Below are positions 15,954 through 24,848 of a DNA stretch of 60,431 nucleotides, piece by piece. The notes below the pieces were generated by a model, which saw only the letters and a list, made by a program, of their open reading frames with translations, ran no database searches and had not been told where the DNA came from. Source of the stretch: Promethearchaeota archaeon (GTDB lineage Archaea > Asgardarchaeota > Lokiarchaeia > Sigyniarchaeales > SOKP01); contig RDOE01000010.1 in assembly GCA_011364975.1 (NCBI GenBank), positions 1-60,431 on the forward strand. Direction: 5' to 3'. The first letter of the stretch is position 1, and each line of letters opens with the position of its first letter. Position numbers and translations under genes: made by a program.

Positions 15954-16769
15954 ATGGTTTTACCTGATAATTCAAAAACTATTCAAAAAATTAAAAGAAC
16001 GACTGGGAAGGGCAGTATTCATAACTTATTTATATTTAATAAGTCTGGTATATGTATCTATGGCTTAAACTTAACAAACTTATATCCACTAGAGCAGGAA
16101 CAATTAATCTCCTCTTATTTTACCGCTTTAATGTCGTTTACTAAAGAATTAATTGGAAACGACATAAAAGCAGTAGAAATGGGAAAAGATATAAAATTAG
16201 TTGTCTTTGAGAAAAAAAACCTCTATTTTACTCTTCTCTGTGATTCTATTGAAAACAATATTTCACTCGAAAACTTAATATTAAGAATATATACCAAGTT
16301 TACAGAGTTCGTTTTAAAGAATAAAATAAAAACCGATTTGGAATATATATGCGATAATGAATTAGACTTTATTATTGGAGAGGTGATTGATGAAGTTTTC
16401 AGCAGCGGGTTTGACATAAAGAAAGAAAAGGTAATCATAAAAACTTTAAAGAAATTAAATGAGAATGATGAAATTAACGGTGTACTTTTGTTAACAAATA
16501 GAGGGAAGGTAATATTTTCTTCATTAGTTGATAAAAATTTAATATATTTCCTCAAAGAAGTAGATTTTCGAGTTAAAATATGTAACAATTCAATTTTAAA
16601 AATGTTTTATACCTCAAAGCATGGAGAACTTATTTTTTCCGAATATATTAATGATTTATACATTATTATGCTCATTTTTGATTCAAAAACACGATTCGGA
16701 ATTGCTGAATTTTATTTACAAAAACTTGTAAGGAAAATAGAAACCATTTTAATTAATGACATTAGTTAA
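15954..16769 (+). CDS. Putative longin-like plus roadblock-like (profilin-like fold) protein
   Basis: No enzyme motif is visible. The N-terminal half (about 18-125) has the order expected of a longin-type domain. Strands IHNLFIFNKSGICIYG come first, then a helix beginning with EQEQLISSYFTALMSFTKEL, then strands around VEMGKDIKLVVFEKKNLYFTLLC and a final helix. The C-terminal part (about 178-270) looks like a second profilin-fold unit of roadblock/LC7 style: GVLLLTNRGKVIFSS, strands, and a last helix. Such modules are eukaryotic-signature proteins abundant in Asgard archaea and usually work with small GTPases. No GTPase is in the window. The assignment is by pattern of secondary structure only. 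Confidence 0.5.
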   Translation: MVLPDNSKTIQKIKRTTGKGSIHNLFIFNKSGICIYGLNLTNLYPLEQEQLISSYFTALMSFTKELIGNDIKAVEMGKDIKLVVFEKKNLYFTLLCDSIENNISLENLILRIYTKFTEFVLKNKIKTDLEYICDNELDFIIGEVIDEVFSSGFDIKKEKVIIKTLKKLNENDEINGVLLLTNRGKVIFSSLVDKNLIYFLKEVDFRVKICNNSILKMFYTSKHGELIFSEYINDLYIIMLIFDSKTRFGIAEFYLQKLVRKIETILINDIS

Positions 16770-16876
16770 ATTATACCTAAAATTGATTATGTACATATTT
16801 TTTATTAATTAAAAAAGAGTAAGTATAAGTACTTTCCATCTTTGATTCCTCTACTAATTCAATAAAGGTAATTAGA

Positions 16877-17170
16877 TTGGATAATAAGGAATTAATGAAA
16901 CTTTTAGCTATGTTAGGTGGTATTATTGCACTTATTGAAGCAATAGCAGGTTTTTTTGGATGGGGGTTCTATGGATGGGGCATATTCTCTTCTATTGTTG
17001 CTATTATAATAGCTATTGTTGTTCTATTAAGTGTGTTTCGACCAGATAATCCTATCCCATATAATGCAATGTTTTTAATTATATTTGGCATAATAATGAT
17101 TGTTTTTAGCAGTATATTCGGTGGGATCTTAGTATTAATTGGTGGGATACTTGGTTATGTGAACAAATAA
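16877..17170 (+). CDS. Small three-helix membrane protein
   Basis: The 97-residue hydrophobic protein has three or four membrane helices: about 8-28 (MLGGIIALIEAIAGFFGWGF), 33-53 and 64-92. It contains several Gly-rich helix faces (GGIIALIEAIAGFFGWGFYGW). The TTG start at 16877 is supported by AAAGGT seven bases upstream; there is no suitable ATG at the front. Its size and composition are typical of uncharacterised archaeal membrane proteins; no function can be read. A long T-rich terminator follows immediately. Confidence 0.65.
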   Translation: MDNKELMKLLAMLGGIIALIEAIAGFFGWGFYGWGIFSSIVAIIIAIVVLLSVFRPDNPIPYNAMFLIIFGIIMIVFSSIFGGILVLIGGILGYVNK

Positions 17171-17195
17171 TTATCTTTTTCTTTTTTTTCTTTTT
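17171..17195 (+). terminator. T-rich terminator
   Basis: Immediately after the stop codon, 21 of 25 bases on the plus strand are T, interrupted only by single C or A. This is a strong archaeal U-tract terminator that isolates the small membrane protein gene from rubrerythrin. Confidence 0.6.
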
Positions 17196-17272
17196 AAAAT
17201 TATGTATTATAAAACGCAACTTAAAATATTCCTAAATATAGAAATATCATAAAACATAATTAAGGGAGAATT

Positions 17273-17779
17273 ATGAAGGAAAAATCAATTGAGGATTTAA
17301 AAGCAGCCTTTGCGGGAGAATCTCAAGCTAATAGGAAATATCTTGCTTTTGCTAAAAAAGCAGAACAAGAGGGATTTCCAGGTGTGGCAAAATTATTTCG
17401 TGCTGCAGCAGAAGCAGAAACAGTACATGCTCATAATCACTTAAGAGCAATGAATGGGATTAAATCTACTCTTGAAAATCTCAAAGAAGCTATTGGTGGA
17501 GAATTTTATGAATTTACAAAAATGTATCCTGAATTCATCGATGATGCGAAAAATGAGAATAATGATACTGCCAAAAGAACCTTCAACTATGCAAATGAAG
17601 TGGAAAAGATTCATCATAAATTATATGAGACCGCTTTAAAAGCAGTTGAAAATGGAAAAGACATAGAACCTAAAACTATGTATGTTTGTTCTGTTTGTGG
17701 ATATACTCATGAAGGTGAACCACCAGAAAAGTGTCCCGTATGTAGTGCAACAAAAAAAGCATTTAATAAAGTTAATTAA
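17273..17779 (+). CDS. rbr: Rubrerythrin
   Basis: The 168-residue protein combines a ferritin-like four-helix diiron domain and a C-terminal rubredoxin-like domain. Diiron ligands are in FAGESQAN (Glu15), EAETVHAHNH (ExxH, Glu49/His52) and EVEKIHHK (ExxH, Glu111/His114). The rubredoxin-like iron site is Cys139/Cys142 (YVCSVCGY) and Cys154/Cys157 (CPVC). Rubrerythrins reduce hydrogen peroxide to water in anaerobes using electrons from rubredoxin or NAD(P)H. The start is supported by a strong AAGGGAGA Shine-Dalgarno sequence. The gene converges on the radical SAM gene with only 7 bp between stops. It implies an anaerobic host with oxidative-stress defence. Confidence 0.97.
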   Translation: MKEKSIEDLKAAFAGESQANRKYLAFAKKAEQEGFPGVAKLFRAAAEAETVHAHNHLRAMNGIKSTLENLKEAIGGEFYEFTKMYPEFIDDAKNENNDTAKRTFNYANEVEKIHHKLYETALKAVENGKDIEPKTMYVCSVCGYTHEGEPPEKCPVCSATKKAFNKVN

Positions 17780-17786
17780 TTTTTCT

Positions 17787-19400
17787 TTATTTTTCTATTA
17801 TTCCTATAGTCCAAGGATTATATCCATTTTGAATTTTCTTAAAGTAATCATCAGTATCGAAATTTAATTCCGTTTCTACAGCTCTTAAAGCTCCTCTTGT
17901 AGCTCCTCTTAAATAATAATTTATCATTAAATCTGTTATATTTTCATTCCCTAAAGAAATAAGAGTTTGCAGTTTAGCATCATCCACTTCCCTTCTAATA
18001 TCACCTATTTTCAAATTAATTGATTTTATTGGTCTTAATTCTCTTTCTAATTTCTGGAACCTTAATTTCAATGAATTAAAGTTTTCAGATGTATAAAAAC
18101 GACAACTTGATTGATAAGGTGTATTTAATTTTGGAATGAAAGGATTAATATTGACTTTTAGTTGGTTTTTATTAAACCCAATTTTATCAATACTTTTCAT
18201 CAGATCAATAATTCCTTCAATTTCTTCATCATTTTCATTTGGTAAACCTATAAGGAAATAAAATTTTACATTTTTAATTTTGGAGGCTTTAATTAAATTT
18301 AAAACTTCAATTACTTTGTCATTTGTTATTTTCTTACCAATTTCAAATCTTAAGGAATCCAAACCTGTTTCTGGAGCAATTGTGATTGTTTTAATATTAC
18401 TTTTCTCAAAAACTTCAATTAATTGTGGCGTGATATGGTCAATTCTAATAGAAGGGACGCTAAATTTCTTTCCTTTTTCAATAATATAATTTAATATCTT
18501 AAGAAATTTAGGATGGGATGAAACACATGATCCAATCAAACTAAATTTTTGAAAGTCCGTTAATTCAATAGCGTTATCAACAATTTCAGCTATTTTTTCA
18601 TAACTTCTATTCCTAAAGGGATAATTATGGAATGATGAGATACAAAATTTACATTTAAAAGGGCACCCTCTATTGATTTCAATAAAATAATTTTGTTCGA
18701 ATATTTGTTTTTTAGAATCAGAACTAACTACTAATTGAAATATTGGTGCTGGTGATTCATCTAAATTTTTTAATACCATTCTTTTAACAGAATTATTACA
18801 TTTAGGAATAAATATTCCTTCAATATTTTTGAGACCTTCGAAGAATTGAGAATAATTTATAGTGTTGGTTTTATATTCAATATATTTATTCAAAAAAGGA
18901 TACAAATTAGGTTCAGCATCACCAATAAAAAAACAGTCAAAAATTTTACTTAATGGCAAAGGATTTGAAGTTACTGCTGGTCCACCGCCAACTATTAAAG
19001 GATATTTATGATGATTCTCATTATTTAATTTATATCTAATATCAGAATAAAAGGGGATTTTAGCTTTATCTAAAAACCATAAAATATTTTTAAAGTCATT
19101 TTCAAAATGTATAGAAAACCCTAATATATCAAAATCGTTTGGTAAATTACTATTTTCAAAACTTCTAATAATTTCTTTAGAAAAGTAATCTTCTGATGCC
19201 GGATACTTTATTTTTTCTGGAAGAAAAAATCTTTCACATACAAAATTTTTTTCATTATTAATAATGGAATAAATTAATCGGATTGAATAAGAAGAAATTC
19301 CTAATTCATAGTGATTAGGATAAATCAAACCAAAAGATAAATCCATATATCGCCAATCTTTCTTTATCACACCTTTTTCGTATAACAAATAAAAAACCAT
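17787..19400 (-). CDS. Radical SAM protein with N-terminal B12-binding-like domain
   Basis: The 537-residue protein has an N-terminal Rossmann-like region. It resembles the cobalamin-binding domains of class B radical SAM enzymes, with PLIVGGGPAVTSNP and FIGDAEP (about 134-164). A radical SAM core follows, with the cluster motif GCPFKCKFC (Cys246, Cys250, Cys253). Further core elements are SLIGSCVSSHP and ITIAPETGLDSLRFEIGKK. The C-terminal region is Lys/Arg-rich and helical. It resembles the uncharacterised archaeal 'Fe-S oxidoreductase' group (COG1032/COG1031-like) and not a known biosynthetic enzyme. The sirtuin gene lies 15 bp upstream on the same strand, so they may share a transcript. 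The substrate is unknown. Confidence 0.85.
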   Translation of the reverse strand: MVFYLLYEKGVIKKDWRYMDLSFGLIYPNHYELGISSYSIRLIYSIINNEKNFVCERFFLPEKIKYPASEDYFSKEIIRSFENSNLPNDFDILGFSIHFENDFKNILWFLDKAKIPFYSDIRYKLNNENHHKYPLIVGGGPAVTSNPLPLSKIFDCFFIGDAEPNLYPFLNKYIEYKTNTINYSQFFEGLKNIEGIFIPKCNNSVKRMVLKNLDESPAPIFQLVVSSDSKKQIFEQNYFIEINRGCPFKCKFCISSFHNYPFRNRSYEKIAEIVDNAIELTDFQKFSLIGSCVSSHPKFLKILNYIIEKGKKFSVPSIRIDHITPQLIEVFEKSNIKTITIAPETGLDSLRFEIGKKITNDKVIEVLNLIKASKIKNVKFYFLIGLPNENDEEIEGIIDLMKSIDKIGFNKNQLKVNINPFIPKLNTPYQSSCRFYTSENFNSLKLRFQKLERELRPIKSINLKIGDIRREVDDAKLQTLISLGNENITDLMINYYLRGATRGALRAVETELNFDTDDYFKKIQNGYNPWTIGIIEK

Positions 19401-19415
19401 GTTGATTAATGTATT

Positions 19416-20225
19416 TTAGGATTTAACATTATTTTCATTTCTTTCAAACATTAACTTTTTGACCTCTTCAAGAATCAGGGGTAATATTGTTCCCGTTTTA
19501 TGATTTATAACTACGTCTGCTTTATTATCTAAATGAGTAGGTTGATCATTTACTATAATTAACTTTCCTTTATCTTGAAGGACATATAATGGTAAATCAC
19601 AGATTGGAGCAACCTCAAGAGATGAGCCTGCGATTAACATAACATCTGCTTTTTGTGATAATGCTTTAGATTGAAATAATTCAAATCTTGGTAAGTCTTC
19701 CCCAAATAAAACAACAGAAGGCTTTAGCGGAGCTCCGCAAAAGTCACAGGTTGGTGTTTCAGATTTTCCCTTCTTCATTTTTTTTAAGACTTGATCTTTA
19801 CTATAAGACGCCTTACATCCCAGGCAACTAAATCGATTTATATTTCCATGCACTTCATATACAATAACAGAACCTGCTGCTTGGTGTAATTCATCAATAT
19901 TTTGGGTGATAACTGCTTTTATTATATCTAAATTTTCTAATTCAGCGAGAGCATAATGACCTGGATTAGGTTTTGCCTTGAAAAGTGTTGGTGCAACTTT
20001 CTGAGCTAATTCCCAGAATTTTGCGGGATTCCTTAAGAATGCTTCAATATTTCCATAGATTTCGGGTTTATATTTCTCCCATATTCCTCCTTCACCTCTA
20101 AAGTCAGGAATTCCGGATTCTGTAGATATTCCTGCGCCTGTAAGTGCAATAGCATATTTTGCGTTAACTAATAATTCAGCAGATTGTAAAATTTTTTTCT
20201 TTTCAATAATTCTTAAGATTTTCAT
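19416..20225 (-). CDS. Sir2-family NAD-dependent protein deacylase
   Basis: Sirtuins remove acetyl or other acyl groups from lysine using NAD+. From the ATG at 20225 the protein has 269 residues. It shows GAGISTESGIPDFRGEGGIW (30-49), TQNIDELHQAAG (107-118) and the catalytic histidine in YEVHGNI (His126). The zinc ribbon has Cys134/Cys137 and Cys160/Cys163, followed by PSVVLFGEDLP. An in-frame ATG seven codons upstream exists, but AAGGGAC sits five bases before the second ATG, so that one is chosen. It lies 15 bp before the radical SAM gene. In archaea sirtuins act on chromatin proteins and metabolic enzymes; the target here is unknown. Confidence 0.95.
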   Translation of the reverse strand: MKILRIIEKKKILQSAELLVNAKYAIALTGAGISTESGIPDFRGEGGIWEKYKPEIYGNIEAFLRNPAKFWELAQKVAPTLFKAKPNPGHYALAELENLDIIKAVITQNIDELHQAAGSVIVYEVHGNINRFSCLGCKASYSKDQVLKKMKKGKSETPTCDFCGAPLKPSVVLFGEDLPRFELFQSKALSQKADVMLIAGSSLEVAPICDLPLYVLQDKGKLIIVNDQPTHLDNKADVVINHKTGTILPLILEEVKKLMFERNENNVKS

Positions 20226-20246
20226 AAAAAGTCCCTTAAAATTCAA

Positions 20247-20542
20247 AATTGTTAACTAAATATTGAAATGTAGAATATCTTAATATCTATTATAGAATTC
20301 ATCTTGTTTTATAACATCTAAGTATAAATTTACGCTCAATATTTACGATTACTCTTATTATATTTTTTCCAATTATTAAAGTTTAATTGTTATGAGCAAT
20401 CAGATCAATAATTAATGAAAAATAAAACTTTAAATAATCTTGATAAAATCTCATATATGCATAAACAATTAAATGATTGATTAATTTCTAAATTTAATTG
20501 ATAAGCTATTAAATCAACAACTAATTCTAAACGATAAGGTCA
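20247..20542. promoter_or_regulatory. Divergent spacer between sirtuin and longin-like genes
   Basis: This is about 300 bp of AT-rich sequence between divergent genes. It must contain both promoters. No coding frame, strong hairpin or repeated operator was recognised. Confidence 0.3.
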
Positions 20543-21430
20543 ATGATAACGGGTTTTGCTATAATCCTTGATGAGGAAATTTTATATGTTTCAAATGAGC
20601 ATAAATATCCATTATTTGAGATTGTGCTTTTTGTTGAAAAATTAATACGAAGTCTTAATCCTAAAAATTTATGGCGCCTAAAAAATATCTATTTCAAAAG
20701 TAAAAACTCAAAAGAAAGAATGATTATTAGGCATATTGTTTCAGAAAATGACCAAAATCTTTTTTATTGTATTGCTGGTGATTTTAAACCTAACTCCGAA
20801 GAAATCATTAAACTAATGGAAGAATACCAAGAAAAAGTATTCGCTAATTATGAATCTATAGAAAAAATTAAGGAAGCATCAAGAAAGTCTGAATTTAAAA
20901 AAATCATAAAATTAATTACAGGATATTTATGGAGTAAGTATAGGGATACATTAGAAGATGAACAGATTGAGCCAAAATGCACAGATCTGCAAAATAAAAT
21001 AATTTATTGTGGAATATCAAGTCAGGGATTACCAATTATTTCACAACTATATGATACAGCACTTCTTAATAATTTTGAAAAAGAAGTAAATAATGAGAAT
21101 ATTGAATTACTAAGTTCGAACATTTCTGCTAAATTAGCTACAATTGCGATGAATACACAAATTCGAGCAAAAAATAATATTAAAGAAATACATTTCGATG
21201 ATATAGAAGATAATGGCTGCAGAAAAATAATACTCTATAGTAATATTAATGGGTATTCTCTTGATTTTATTGCTTCGGGAGACTTTATAAGACTAAAAGA
21301 AATATTTTCAGAGTTAGAAAGTACACTCTCAAAAGAAAAGATTCTACAAGGAGAGTTTTCGGGAGATTTAAAACCATTTAGATCATTAAAAACTTATTTA
21401 AATAATATTATAAATGAATTTGATCAATAA
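20543..21430 (+). CDS. Putative tandem longin-like domain protein
   Basis: I recognise no named family. The 295-residue protein appears to hold two similar alpha/beta units. The first (about 1-105) begins ITGFAIILDEEILYVSN, goes through a helix (PLFEIVLFVEKLIRSL), strands (ERMIIRHIVSENDQNLFYCIAG) and a closing helix. The second (about 145-275) begins IIYCGISSQGLPIIS, has a helix ELLSSNISAKLATIAMNTQI, strands KIILYSNINGYSLDFIASG and a closing helix. This beta-beta-alpha-beta-beta-beta-alpha order is that of longin/profilin-like domains. It is followed 31 bp later by the sugar nucleotidyltransferase gene in the same direction, possibly cotranscribed. A role in trafficking-like processes is speculative. 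Confidence 0.45.
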   Translation: MITGFAIILDEEILYVSNEHKYPLFEIVLFVEKLIRSLNPKNLWRLKNIYFKSKNSKERMIIRHIVSENDQNLFYCIAGDFKPNSEEIIKLMEEYQEKVFANYESIEKIKEASRKSEFKKIIKLITGYLWSKYRDTLEDEQIEPKCTDLQNKIIYCGISSQGLPIISQLYDTALLNNFEKEVNNENIELLSSNISAKLATIAMNTQIRAKNNIKEIHFDDIEDNGCRKIILYSNINGYSLDFIASGDFIRLKEIFSELESTLSKEKILQGEFSGDLKPFRSLKTYLNNIINEFDQ

Positions 21431-21461
21431 TTACTAAATAAAATGGTTTTTTATCTTATTT

Positions 21462-22754
21462 ATGAAGGCTGTTATATTGGCAGCTGGTAAAGGTAAGAGG
21501 TTAAGACCAATTACCTCAACACAACCAAAACCCATGATTCCTATTGCGGGAAAACCCTTATTAGCACATACTATCCTTGGATTAAAAAAAGCAGGGATTG
21601 ATGAGATATTAGTAATTGTGGGCTACAGAGAAAATCTTATTCGTGATTACTTTCGGGATGGTAAAGAACTTTTCGGACTTAAAATCGAATATCTTACTCA
21701 GAAAGAACATTTGGGTACTGCTCATGCAGCTAATTATGCTCGTGAGTTTGTAAATGATTCACCATTTCTAATGATGTATGGTGATCTTCTTGTTGATTCA
21801 GTAGTTTTTGGAAAAATCATAAATAAGTTTAAAAAAAATTCATATGAAGGACTTATAAGTTTAATAGAAGTTCCTAATCCTCAAGATTTTGGGATCATAT
21901 CCATAAATTCAGATGGTTTTGTATCTAATATTACTGAGAAACCATCACCGAGATTGAATCTAGGTAATCTAGCCAATGCGGGAATATATGTTTTTAAACC
22001 TATTATTTTTGACGCGATAGATAAGACAAAAAAATCTATTAGAGGAGAATATGAATTTACAGATTCAATGCAAATATTAATAAATGAATTAGATGGAAAA
22101 GTTCAATCTTATGTACTTCAGAGTGAGTTTTGGAGTGATATTGGCTTACCTTGGCAACTTATTGACGCAAATCAGTTCCTGTTAAACCAAATTGAACCGA
22201 ATCAATTTGGAATAATAGAAGATAATGTTAAGATCAATGGTAAAGTCTATATTGGAAATAACACTAGAATTCGTTCAGGTTCTTATATTCAAGGTCCATG
22301 TTTTATAGGAGAAAAAAACCTAATTGGACCAAATGCGTTCATACGGCCATATACATCCATATCTAATAATTGTCATATAGGAATGTCAGAAATAAAAAAT
22401 TCCTTAATTTATGATAATACTGCTATTCCCCATTTTAACTATGTTGGTGATTCTATAATTTGTGAGAATGTAAATCTTGGAGCTGGAACTAAAATTTCAA
22501 ATCTCCGATTTGATAATCAAAACATAAAAATGGTAATTGATGGAAAGAATTTTAATTCTAAACGTCGGAAGTTGGGTGCGGTGATTGGACCAAATACACA
22601 AACTGGAATTAATGTAAGTATTATGTGTGGAAAAATTATTGGAGAAAATTCGATTATTGGGGCTCATTCAATTGTAAATGAAAATATTGCTCCTAATACC
22701 CTATATTATCAAGATATTAATGGAAGGAAAGTTGTAAAAAAAAATCCCTTTTAA
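21462..22754 (+). CDS. Bifunctional sugar-1-phosphate nucleotidylyltransferase/acetyltransferase (archaeal GlmU-like)
   Basis: The 430-residue protein has an N-terminal nucleotidyltransferase domain with LAAGKGKRLRPITSTQPKPM (about 6-25). HLGTAHAANYA and MYGDLLVD carry the metal-binding Asp. The C-terminal half is a left-handed beta-helix of hexapeptide repeats (IEDNVKINGKVYIGNNTRIR, then NVNLGAGTKISNLRFDN). This architecture matches archaeal GlmU-like enzymes such as Sulfolobus ST0452, which make UDP-GlcNAc or dTDP-Glc from sugar 1-phosphates. UDP-GlcNAc would feed surface glycans and N-glycosylation, consistent with the many N-x-S/T sites in the surface proteins of this window. Exact sugar specificity cannot be read. 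Confidence 0.88.
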   Translation: MKAVILAAGKGKRLRPITSTQPKPMIPIAGKPLLAHTILGLKKAGIDEILVIVGYRENLIRDYFRDGKELFGLKIEYLTQKEHLGTAHAANYAREFVNDSPFLMMYGDLLVDSVVFGKIINKFKKNSYEGLISLIEVPNPQDFGIISINSDGFVSNITEKPSPRLNLGNLANAGIYVFKPIIFDAIDKTKKSIRGEYEFTDSMQILINELDGKVQSYVLQSEFWSDIGLPWQLIDANQFLLNQIEPNQFGIIEDNVKINGKVYIGNNTRIRSGSYIQGPCFIGEKNLIGPNAFIRPYTSISNNCHIGMSEIKNSLIYDNTAIPHFNYVGDSIICENVNLGAGTKISNLRFDNQNIKMVIDGKNFNSKRRKLGAVIGPNTQTGINVSIMCGKIIGENSIIGAHSIVNENIAPNTLYYQDINGRKVVKKNPF

Positions 22755-22840
22755 GAATAATTTCAATTTTTGCACAGATTTAACAATCTATATTATTTAA
22801 TTCAAAAAAGCAATAATTTATCATATTTTAGAATAATAAA

Positions 22841-23647
22841 TTATTCAGAAATTTCGTCTTCTATTTCCTCTTCTTCCACTTCTAAATCTTCTTCCGGAGT
22901 AGCTTCCTTTTCAGGTTTAGCTTGAGGCATTTTCTTAACATTAATTCTCTCAGTTCTTTTAATTTCACTTTTACGGGATCTTTTAACGTCTACTTCGACA
23001 ATTTCGAAATCCTCATCTTGAGAGATAAGTTTTTTATCTTCTCCTCCTTCAGGAATAGATATAACTTTACTTTTAATAACTGTACAACTTGAAACTGGAT
23101 AAATAGTTTTTGCTACTCTAGTTATTTGATTTTCAAATTCATGATAAATAATACCAGTTATGAACTTTTCATGAGTTAATGTTTTAGCAAATTGTTTTAA
23201 AATGTCATCCATGATTTTTCTAATGAGAATTTGTTGTGAACTACGAGCTCTTTTAATAGTAGTACATACCACAGTTAAACGATATGAAAAATCATCTTTT
23301 GTGGTTAAATTTAATATAGTTTGAATCTTTGAAGATCCTCTGCCAACTAGACTTCTTATATAATCATTGGTATACTGATGCCCAGAGTATATACTTTGAC
23401 ACTGTTTAGATTCAAGATTTATATCGATAACTTTGAATTTCAATTTCAAATTTATATCTTCATATTTATTCGTGATATCATATAATAACACTTCAATTGT
23501 TCGGTCTAATATAGAATTTTCCATCCCTATAACTTCACCTAAGGGCTTAAAGTTAAAACTCTTAGGAGCAACAATTGTAAACCATTGCTTATCTTTAAAA
23601 GATACTTTCTTAGTTTTAGCTTTTTTTTTTCTACCTTTTTGACTCAT
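22841..23647 (-). CDS. rps3ae: Ribosomal protein eS1 (S3Ae)
   Basis: The 268-residue basic protein has the archaeal/eukaryotic eS1 signature. It has a Lys-rich start, then KDKQWFTIVAPKSFNFKPLGE (first 20: KDKQWFTIVAPKSFNFKPLG, about 19-38). GRGSSKIQTILNLTTKDDFSYRL is followed by IKRARSSQQILIRKIM. The C-terminal extension of about 70 residues is highly charged and ends acidic, longer than in many archaea. eS1 sits on the small-subunit platform near the mRNA exit. Its Shine-Dalgarno sequence (AGGT) is formed by the last Arg codon and stop of rps15, and the ATG follows that stop by 8 bases. Translation of the two genes is therefore probably coupled. Confidence 0.96.
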   Translation of the reverse strand: MSQKGRKKKAKTKKVSFKDKQWFTIVAPKSFNFKPLGEVIGMENSILDRTIEVLLYDITNKYEDINLKLKFKVIDINLESKQCQSIYSGHQYTNDYIRSLVGRGSSKIQTILNLTTKDDFSYRLTVVCTTIKRARSSQQILIRKIMDDILKQFAKTLTHEKFITGIIYHEFENQITRVAKTIYPVSSCTVIKSKVISIPEGGEDKKLISQDEDFEIVEVDVKRSRKSEIKRTERINVKKMPQAKPEKEATPEEDLEVEEEEIEDEISE

Positions 23648-23655
23648 AGGTTTAA

Positions 23656-24114
23656 TTACCTCGCTACAAGAGTTCTAACTTTCTCTGGATCGTATTTAAA
23701 TTCAGGAGCTAATACTTTTTTGTTCTTGTAATAACTTATTAATCGATATATTTTAGATTCTATTCTTTGTAATCCTTTTTTCGATTCTAAATCTTTGTGA
23801 TTTGTTTCAAGATGTTTTCTAAGAGTTAAAGCCCTTTTGACCAAATTTGTAAGATCCTCCGGGAGAGGAGTTTCAATTCCATTCTCCTTTAAAATTTGAC
23901 TAATTGGTTTTCCAGTTACTACTTTAACTAAAGGAACTCCATGTGAATCTCTTAAAATAACGCCAATCATAGATTTTGAATGACCTTTTCGCGCTAGTTT
24001 AACTACTTCATTTTCAACTTCCTCACTAGATAACTCAACCCATACTGGTTTTTCTAATCTTGCTGGGCGTGTTGATCCACTACTTCCCTTCTTTCTGGAA
24101 TGCATCCGAGCCAT
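23656..24114 (-). CDS. rps15: Ribosomal protein uS15 (S15P/S13e)
   Basis: The 152-residue protein is the long archaeal/eukaryotic form of uS15. It has the N-terminal extension MARMHSRKKGSSGSTRP, the middle segment LARKGHSKSMIGVILRDSHG (about 38-57) and the conserved C-terminal core ALTLRKHLETNHKDLESKKG (about 90-109) with RLISYYK. It binds 16S rRNA on the small-subunit platform. It is the first gene of a two-gene unit with eS1 directly downstream, an arrangement common in archaea. It is divergent from rdgB, with 141 bp between start codons. Confidence 0.97.
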   Translation of the reverse strand: MARMHSRKKGSSGSTRPARLEKPVWVELSSEEVENEVVKLARKGHSKSMIGVILRDSHGVPLVKVVTGKPISQILKENGIETPLPEDLTNLVKRALTLRKHLETNHKDLESKKGLQRIESKIYRLISYYKNKKVLAPEFKYDPEKVRTLVAR

Positions 24115-24255
24115 TTTTCGTATCCCAGTTTATTATTCTATTAATGAAAGATAATTTTTAGATATGGTTATAAAAACATCATTTAAAATAAAATTTTTGA
24201 ATTTAGAAAACAAATCTAAATTAAATAAATTAATTTCTGAGGAATTAATCTTAGT

Positions 24256-24840
24256 ATGAATAAGAGAGGAAATGATATTTATTTTATAACAGGTAATTCT
24301 TATAAGTATAATGAAATTCAAAAATTATTTGGTACTGAAAGATTAAATTTTAGATTAATTCAAAAAGATTTAAATCCAATTGAAATTCAAGCAGATAACT
24401 TATACGAAGTAGCTCTCTTTAAGTTAAACAGTATTAAGGAAACTCTCGAAGGCTCTTATTTTATTGAAGACGCAGGATTTTTTATCGATAAACCATTGAA
24501 CGGATTTCCCGGAGTATGGTCAAAATATGTATTTAAAACAATTGGTAACATTGGAATTTTAAAATTAATTGATAATTTTGAAGAAACAGAAGCTCATTTT
24601 GAGAGCATAATTGCTTTTTATTTTCAACCACAAGATAAAGTATTAACATTTCAGGGTATTGTAAAAGGTAAGGTTTCTAAAGAAATCAGAGGAAAAGGGG
24701 GATTTGGATTTGATCCTATCTTTATTCCGAATGAGTATCCAAATAAAACCTTTGCTGAGCTTTCAACCGAGGAAAAAAATAAAATTTCCCATAGAGGTAA
24801 AGCGTGGATAAAGTTCATCAAATTTTTAAAAGACACATAA
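24256..24840 (+). CDS. rdgB: RdgB/HAM1-type XTP/dITP pyrophosphatase
   Basis: This house-cleaning enzyme hydrolyses non-canonical purine nucleoside triphosphates such as dITP and XTP to monophosphates. The 194-residue protein shows FITGNSYKYNEIQKLFG (about 9-25, the T/S-x-N-x-x-K substrate loop), FIEDAGFFIDKPLNGFPGVW (about 69-88) and GKGGFGFDPIFIP (about 150-162). FAELSTEEKNKISHRGKAW comes near the end. All catalytic landmarks are present and the length is normal. It is divergent from the ribosomal genes and converges on the big permease gene with an 8-bp gap. Confidence 0.96.
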   Translation: MNKRGNDIYFITGNSYKYNEIQKLFGTERLNFRLIQKDLNPIEIQADNLYEVALFKLNSIKETLEGSYFIEDAGFFIDKPLNGFPGVWSKYVFKTIGNIGILKLIDNFEETEAHFESIIAFYFQPQDKVLTFQGIVKGKVSKEIRGKGGFGFDPIFIPNEYPNKTFAELSTEEKNKISHRGKAWIKFIKFLKDT

Positions 24841-24848
24841 AAAATTCA

